From Stromatinia cepivora (lineage: Eukaryota; Ascomycota; Leotiomycetes; Helotiales; Sclerotiniaceae), in contig RCTD01000001.1 in the NCBI GenBank assembly GCA_014898415.1, forward strand, positions 3,224,001 through 3,288,000: a stretch of 64,000 nucleotides of DNA, written 5' to 3'. The notes beneath the pieces are model-generated. The model saw only the letters and a list, made by a program, of their open reading frames with translations. It did not search any database and had not been told where the DNA came from. Position 1 is the stretch's first letter. Every line of letters starts with the position of its first letter. A program made the position numbers and the translations under genes. Shown here piece after piece: positions 59,981 through 64,000 of this stretch.

Positions 59981-62159
59981 TCATTTCCTCTCTCCAAAAA
60001 CCATCATCAAATCCCCCAATTCCAACGTAAAAACATCCCTCGTATATTGATCTCCACTCATCCCTTTCCCTCTCGCGTCCCCTTCTCCCCTCTCCTCATC
60101 ACCCCCCTCATCACCCCTCCCATCAACACCCCACTCCCTCCCCACTAGCTTCTCCCCCACCTCTCCCTCCGCAAACCCCACATCAAATCTCATAACGATC
60201 CTCGCGACCACAGCTCTCAATTCCATCAACGCAAGCTGTTTCCCTATACACGAATAATTCCCCGCGCTAAAGGGTGTGAAAACCGATTTATCGAGGAGAT
60301 ATTGCGCGTTTTGTGGGTCTGGGAACCAGCGGGTTGGGAGGAAAGAGTGAGGGGAGGGAAAGCTGGATTTTACTATTTTGGTTAGGTAACAAGTTAGTCA
60401 GGAGAACATGTTGGGAGGAAAAGAATGGAGAAAATGCGAGGATACGTACGACGACCCATCGTCCATGTAGGAGTTGATACAGTCACATTTCCTGGAATGT
60501 AAGTTCCATCAATTGTAAGACCTTCGGGAGGTGTTTGTCTCAACAGACCACTGGGAACGGGTGGATGTAATCGAAGAGTTTCGTTAATAACACCATTGAG
60601 ATACGGAGCATCTTGAATATCTCTACATTCGTTTGGGGATCCTGGAGTGAATATTGGTTCTAGTTCTTCTCTGAGTTTAGCGATGTGATGAGGTTCGAGA
60701 CAGAGGTGATAAAAGAGATATGTGAGGGTTGCTGATGTAGTGTCGCTGCCGGCGATAATGATGAGTCGTGAGTCGCCGTGTAACCATCTTGTGGGTTATT
60801 AGTATGGTTAGAGTATGATATTTTACGGATGTGTTGAGACGAACCGGGGATCTTTGTGGATTGGATCTGGATCATTGTCATGAGCATCGATTAGCCATGT
60901 CACAATATCAGGAACATTTGGTTCATTCTAAATTTTTCAATTGTTAGTAGATCTCTTCATGTGTGCATGCATGGTGTGAGCTCACTAACCGCTCTTCGAA
61001 TATCAATTTGTCTTGCACAAAATTTAATAAAATTGTTGAAACCATCCATAAGTCCTGGAACCTTGATGAGGATAGGGAAAACCCAAGGAATGGGTGTGAG
61101 AAAGCCGAATGGTGCCTGGCCTTCTTGCAATAACTTGAGTGCGTAATGCTATTTCCTGTTAGCGAAGAGAATAAATGTACAGAAGAAGGGGTGGGACCTT
61201 TTCTCCAGTTTTTAACATATCAAAAGATTTCCCAAATGCCAAATCGCCTATAACATCAAAGGTATATGCATTAAACCAATGTGTTACATTAACTGCTTTT
61301 CCTCCGAAAGCATCAAACTGGGAAACCAATTCATCTGCATAGCTTGTAACTCGACCCTCATAGTTGCGTAGGGCTGTATGAACGTGAGTAATAACTTCAA
61401 ACAATCGCCCCCAAGAAACTAAGACCTACACTTAGCGCTAAATCCACGATCCCAAACCTTCCTTCTCTTATCGTGCTTCACTCGATCACGTTCCAAATGC
61501 ATAGTTATATGAGGAAGCGCAATAACTGCATTCAAATCGGGTAATTAGTAATTTTGTATCTCCGGAATCTTTGGAAAGAACAATTGGGAATCACGAACCA
61601 TCATACCAGGGACTCTTAGTACATTTTGATCCCAGTCCAATCAAAGCCTGAACGGCTTCAGGTTTAATAATCGAAAGTTCATTCGGACCAATCCTTTCAT
61701 ATCTCATCAGTCCCTCGTCTCATCAAAAACACATTGAAATCCAACCCACCTCACAATATCCCCATACACTTTATGCAACGCATGCGTCTGCAAATAATTA
61801 TCACTGTTCCCAAGTAACCTCATGACATGAGTTAACTTCGAACATTTTGCTGCCAACGGTCCTGGAAAATGGCGTAGCGGATGAAAGACTATGCGATAAA
61901 TGAGGATACTTCCTGTTAAAGATGTGAAGAACGAGATAAGGATAATAGCCGTGAGTTTTAAATCCGTTATATATGAAGATGTGATATCAAATTTGAGGAT
62001 GGTGAGGAAGAGAAACAGAGGTGAAAAGATAGTAGTAAGGAGCCATTGGAGAGATTGCATGTGATGTTCGCCATGGATGAAATATCCTAGATGTGCTGCA
62101 ATGCCCGCAATAGCTGGTACGAGGGTAAAAAGCCCGTAATTGAGGTTTGACATGTTCAT
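59981..62159 (-). CDS. Cytochrome P450 monooxygenase, 8 exons, 582 aa
   Basis: Exons (minus): 62159-61750, 61693-61599, 61525-61430, 61373-61198, 61148-60990, 60927-60845, 60787-60450, 60372-59981; seven GT-AG introns of 49-78 bp. The coding total is 1749 nt, exactly 583 codons. Three hydrophobic segments (residues about 8-27, 36-55, 66-88) anchor it in the ER membrane and are followed by the proline-rich hinge HPLRHFPGPLA. Then come the I-helix AGSDTT (352-357), E409-T-L-R412 of the ExxR motif, and the haem loop FSAGNYSCIG with Cys494 as iron ligand. Expected to oxidise a small hydrophobic substrate with electrons from a P450 reductase; the substrate is unknown. The C-terminal part has an unusual Gly/Glu/Asp-rich insert (about 525-555). 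The start is the first ATG before the membrane segment; an in-frame upstream start at 62267 is possible. All key residues are present, so it is probably active. Confidence 0.92.
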
Positions 62160-63198
62160 CGATGAGCACAAGAGCTGCAAGGTATTGCAGGAGAGGACGT
62201 GTAAAGGCCTGCGGAAATCCACGCTTGTACCAAATTGTGAGGGCAATAAATGTGAAAGAATGAACAATTCTCCTTACGAATTGTAAAGATAAGGAGAATT
62301 GTAAAGACACAATGAAGGAAATACACAAGCTTTTTTATATATATTAAAGGACGGCAAGGTATGCCCGAATGGGCTGAAGGATGACTTGTGTATCGATACC
62401 GTTAGTATTGAATAAGGAAGGTTCCCCACCTCGACCTCGACCTTGAGCTGAGCTAAAAGTGGTTCCCAAGATGTGTAGATAACCGGAAACAGTAACCGGA
62501 TTACTTCTTACGCAACATAGATATAACTAACTACCTAGTAATTTGTGGGCGAACACTTCTAAAGCCTTTCCAATGTGTTCGGCAAGTGATGATTTTATTT
62601 TAGACGCTTGCCTATTGTCGAAACACTGGGGCCAATCTGCAGTGAGGCGGGAATAGACTACTTACCGGGCGTACATACTGAGTGCAGATCCGAGATATTT
62701 CCTCATTAGGTCTTCCAGTTGTACGAGAAAAAGAAATGATATGCAGGCGTATCAAATCAGCGAAATTCATCTTCAACATCCAGTTAGTGATAGGGTCTGC
62801 TGAATGCACTTCATTCAATCGCGACCGAGGTCTAATTATCTTAGCCTTGGAAAGATATTTCTTGATATGGGATTGGAAAAATATCACTCATAGCTGTGAT
62901 ATTTTGTCAACAAAAGTGTACAATGAACGAGAAAGGCACCCAGAAACTCCTGTGAGAATGCCCTTGTTCTCTATAGATTCTAATGGGCCCATCCAAAAGA
63001 ACGAACGTTGGTCAAAATGTAAAATTTTATGACTCCCTAATGGTATCATAGTGGTATTATCTTCATAATCTCATAGACATGGTCAAGATTCGGGGTATTC
63101 AAACTAACCCCAAACATTTCATCCTACTTACATATCCTCCCAGATTCATCCCATCATTCACTCATCCATTCGTTATAATCGAAATATAATCTCACCAT
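62160..63198. other. Intergenic, upstream of the P450 gene
   Basis: Normal composition. Open frames at 62612-62887 (minus) and 62682-63032 (plus) overlap each other; the plus one begins with GTG, and neither shows a domain, so neither is called. The stretch next to 62160 should contain the P450 promoter. The segment 63050-63198 is the 3' flank of the next gene. Confidence 0.5.
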
Positions 63199-64000
63199 CT
63201 ATGCCATTGTCCAAACCGGAGCCGAAAAAAGGACTTGTCTTCCCCTAATATCAATGGTCATGAACCCCGCAAACCGTACTTTGTGAGCCCCATCTTCACT
63301 CTTGACTTTTTCACTTGGTTCTTGACCACCCTGACTACTAATGCTCATCTTTTTTCCAGAGCTTCCACCACCACCACCACTTCCCATCATAGCTAGTAAC
63401 ATGCCCTGACCCTTCCCACTCTTCTCCTTCGTCAGCTTTGCATGATTCTTTTGTTCTTCTTTTGAACCATCATCCTTATCATGACTTCCCACACTACTCG
63501 AATCAAATCCATTAGATTCTGCACCTGGATGCTCTAATGCAGGAATACCAGCTTCAATTTTCATGTATTGGCGTTGCACTAGGTCATTTGGCATCGGGTA
63601 CGTAATGACAACATCTCTGCTTTCCAGGGGAATGTTTGCTGCGATGCTTACTGCTAGTTCTACGATGGTTGTCGCAGATTCTTCGATACCACCCGGTACT
63701 GGCTCTTGGAGGTAGTTAATTAAGTTGGCCGTCAGGTTGCTTGTGACCATTTTCGAAAATTGTTTTTTGTATTCTTCACTTTCAGTTGAGTTCAACACGT
63801 CCTTCAACCCATCTAAAGTCGTCAATCTCCACTGGACGACCTTTGCAGTCAAAGCATCGGATTCTTCTTGGTTGTTAATAGCAGGAGAGAATAGACGAAT
63901 ATTTTGTTCGATATTTTTCAAGCTCAGGCTAAGCTCACTTTCCAAACCTGGGTGGAAGGTGCGATTAAATATTTCATCAACAAGAAATCTTGAGATACAA
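63199..64000 (-). CDS. Unknown protein, C-terminal part, runs off the window
   Basis: Open on the minus strand from the window edge to TAG at 63199-63201, about 266 codons. The frame continues upstream of the TTG at 63945 (ISRFLVDEIFNRTFHPGLES), so the start lies outside the window. The first 170 residues visible are helical and amphipathic (LSLKNIEQNIRLFSPAINN, VQWRLTTLDGLKDVLNS). They are followed by a low-complexity linker of Ser, Lys and Gly (GSGGGGGSSGKK) and a compact end, HKVRFAGFMTIDIRGRQVLF. Codon use is normal and nothing suggests damage. I do not recognise the family; the pattern suggests a large fungal cytoplasmic or regulatory protein. Confidence 0.75.
   Translation of the reverse strand, partial: CISRFLVDEIFNRTFHPGLESELSLSLKNIEQNIRLFSPAINNQEESDALTAKVVQWRLTTLDGLKDVLNSTESEEYKKQFSKMVTSNLTANLINYLQEPVPGGIEESATTIVELAVSIAANIPLESRDVVITYPMPNDLVQRQYMKIEAGIPALEHPGAESNGFDSSSVGSHDKDDGSKEEQKNHAKLTKEKSGKGQGMLLAMMGSGGGGGSSGKKMSISSQGGQEPSEKVKSEDGAHKVRFAGFMTIDIRGRQVLFSAPVWTMA

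Noticed and set aside
62612..63032. Overlapping 91- and 116-codon frames upstream of the P450 gene
   Set aside because: Opposite strands over the same bases; the longer starts with GTG; no recognisable motif or supporting splice pattern.
1..64000. Mitochondrial origin because of the high AT content
   Set aside because: Spliceosomal introns, nuclear-type genes, LTR, hAT and Tc1/mariner transposons and RIP signs point to nuclear DNA.

Overview
The window looks like nuclear DNA of a filamentous ascomycete (Pezizomycotina) with a two-compartment genome. Very AT-rich, repeat-filled DNA alternates with short islands of normal composition. The islands carry genes with short GT-AG introns of 49-78 bp. 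The AT-rich part bears the mark of repeat-induced point mutation (RIP): paired long terminal repeats (LTRs) differ mainly by C-to-T and G-to-A changes, and coding remnants are broken mostly by TAA/TAG/TGA codons derivable from CAA, CAG or TGG. A Leotiomycete-like fungus is my guess, at low confidence; no rRNA, tRNA or CRISPR was found.

Layout. 1-15031 is AT-rich and holds two short non-coding LTR elements (1002-3262 and 9396-11313), a well-preserved solo LTR (4139-4431), a Tc1/mariner element (5999-7376), a Copia gag remnant split by the second LTR element, and a decayed hAT transposon whose right end is at 15031. 15032-19638 is a gene island: a 5'-truncated kinase-like gene cut by the hAT end, one small unknown gene, and simple-sequence tracts. 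A second hAT-like end starts at 19639.

20658-59286 is a single nested insertion. A Ty3/Gypsy element (D, minus strand, 282-bp LTRs, target duplication AAACT) was interrupted by two Copia elements of one family (C2 and C3, minus strand, 166-bp LTRs). C2 was then hit by another Copia of the same family (C1, plus strand). C3 was hit by a fourth member (C4) and by a different 8.3-kb Copia (E, 309-bp LTRs). C4 was hit by a second Tc1/mariner copy. Every LTR insertion has a 5-bp target duplication (one is changed by a single C-to-T), and the Tc1 copy has a TA. Removing the nested pieces gives C-family lengths of 5488, 5477, 5496 and 5496 bp and a D length of 6977 bp, which supports the reconstruction. 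Element E also carries a minus-strand, apparently spliced gene between its pol remnant and its right LTR; this is the least expected item in the window.

59287-64000 is a second gene island. It holds an eight-exon membrane-anchored cytochrome P450 (minus strand) and the 3' part of an unidentified gene running off the right edge.
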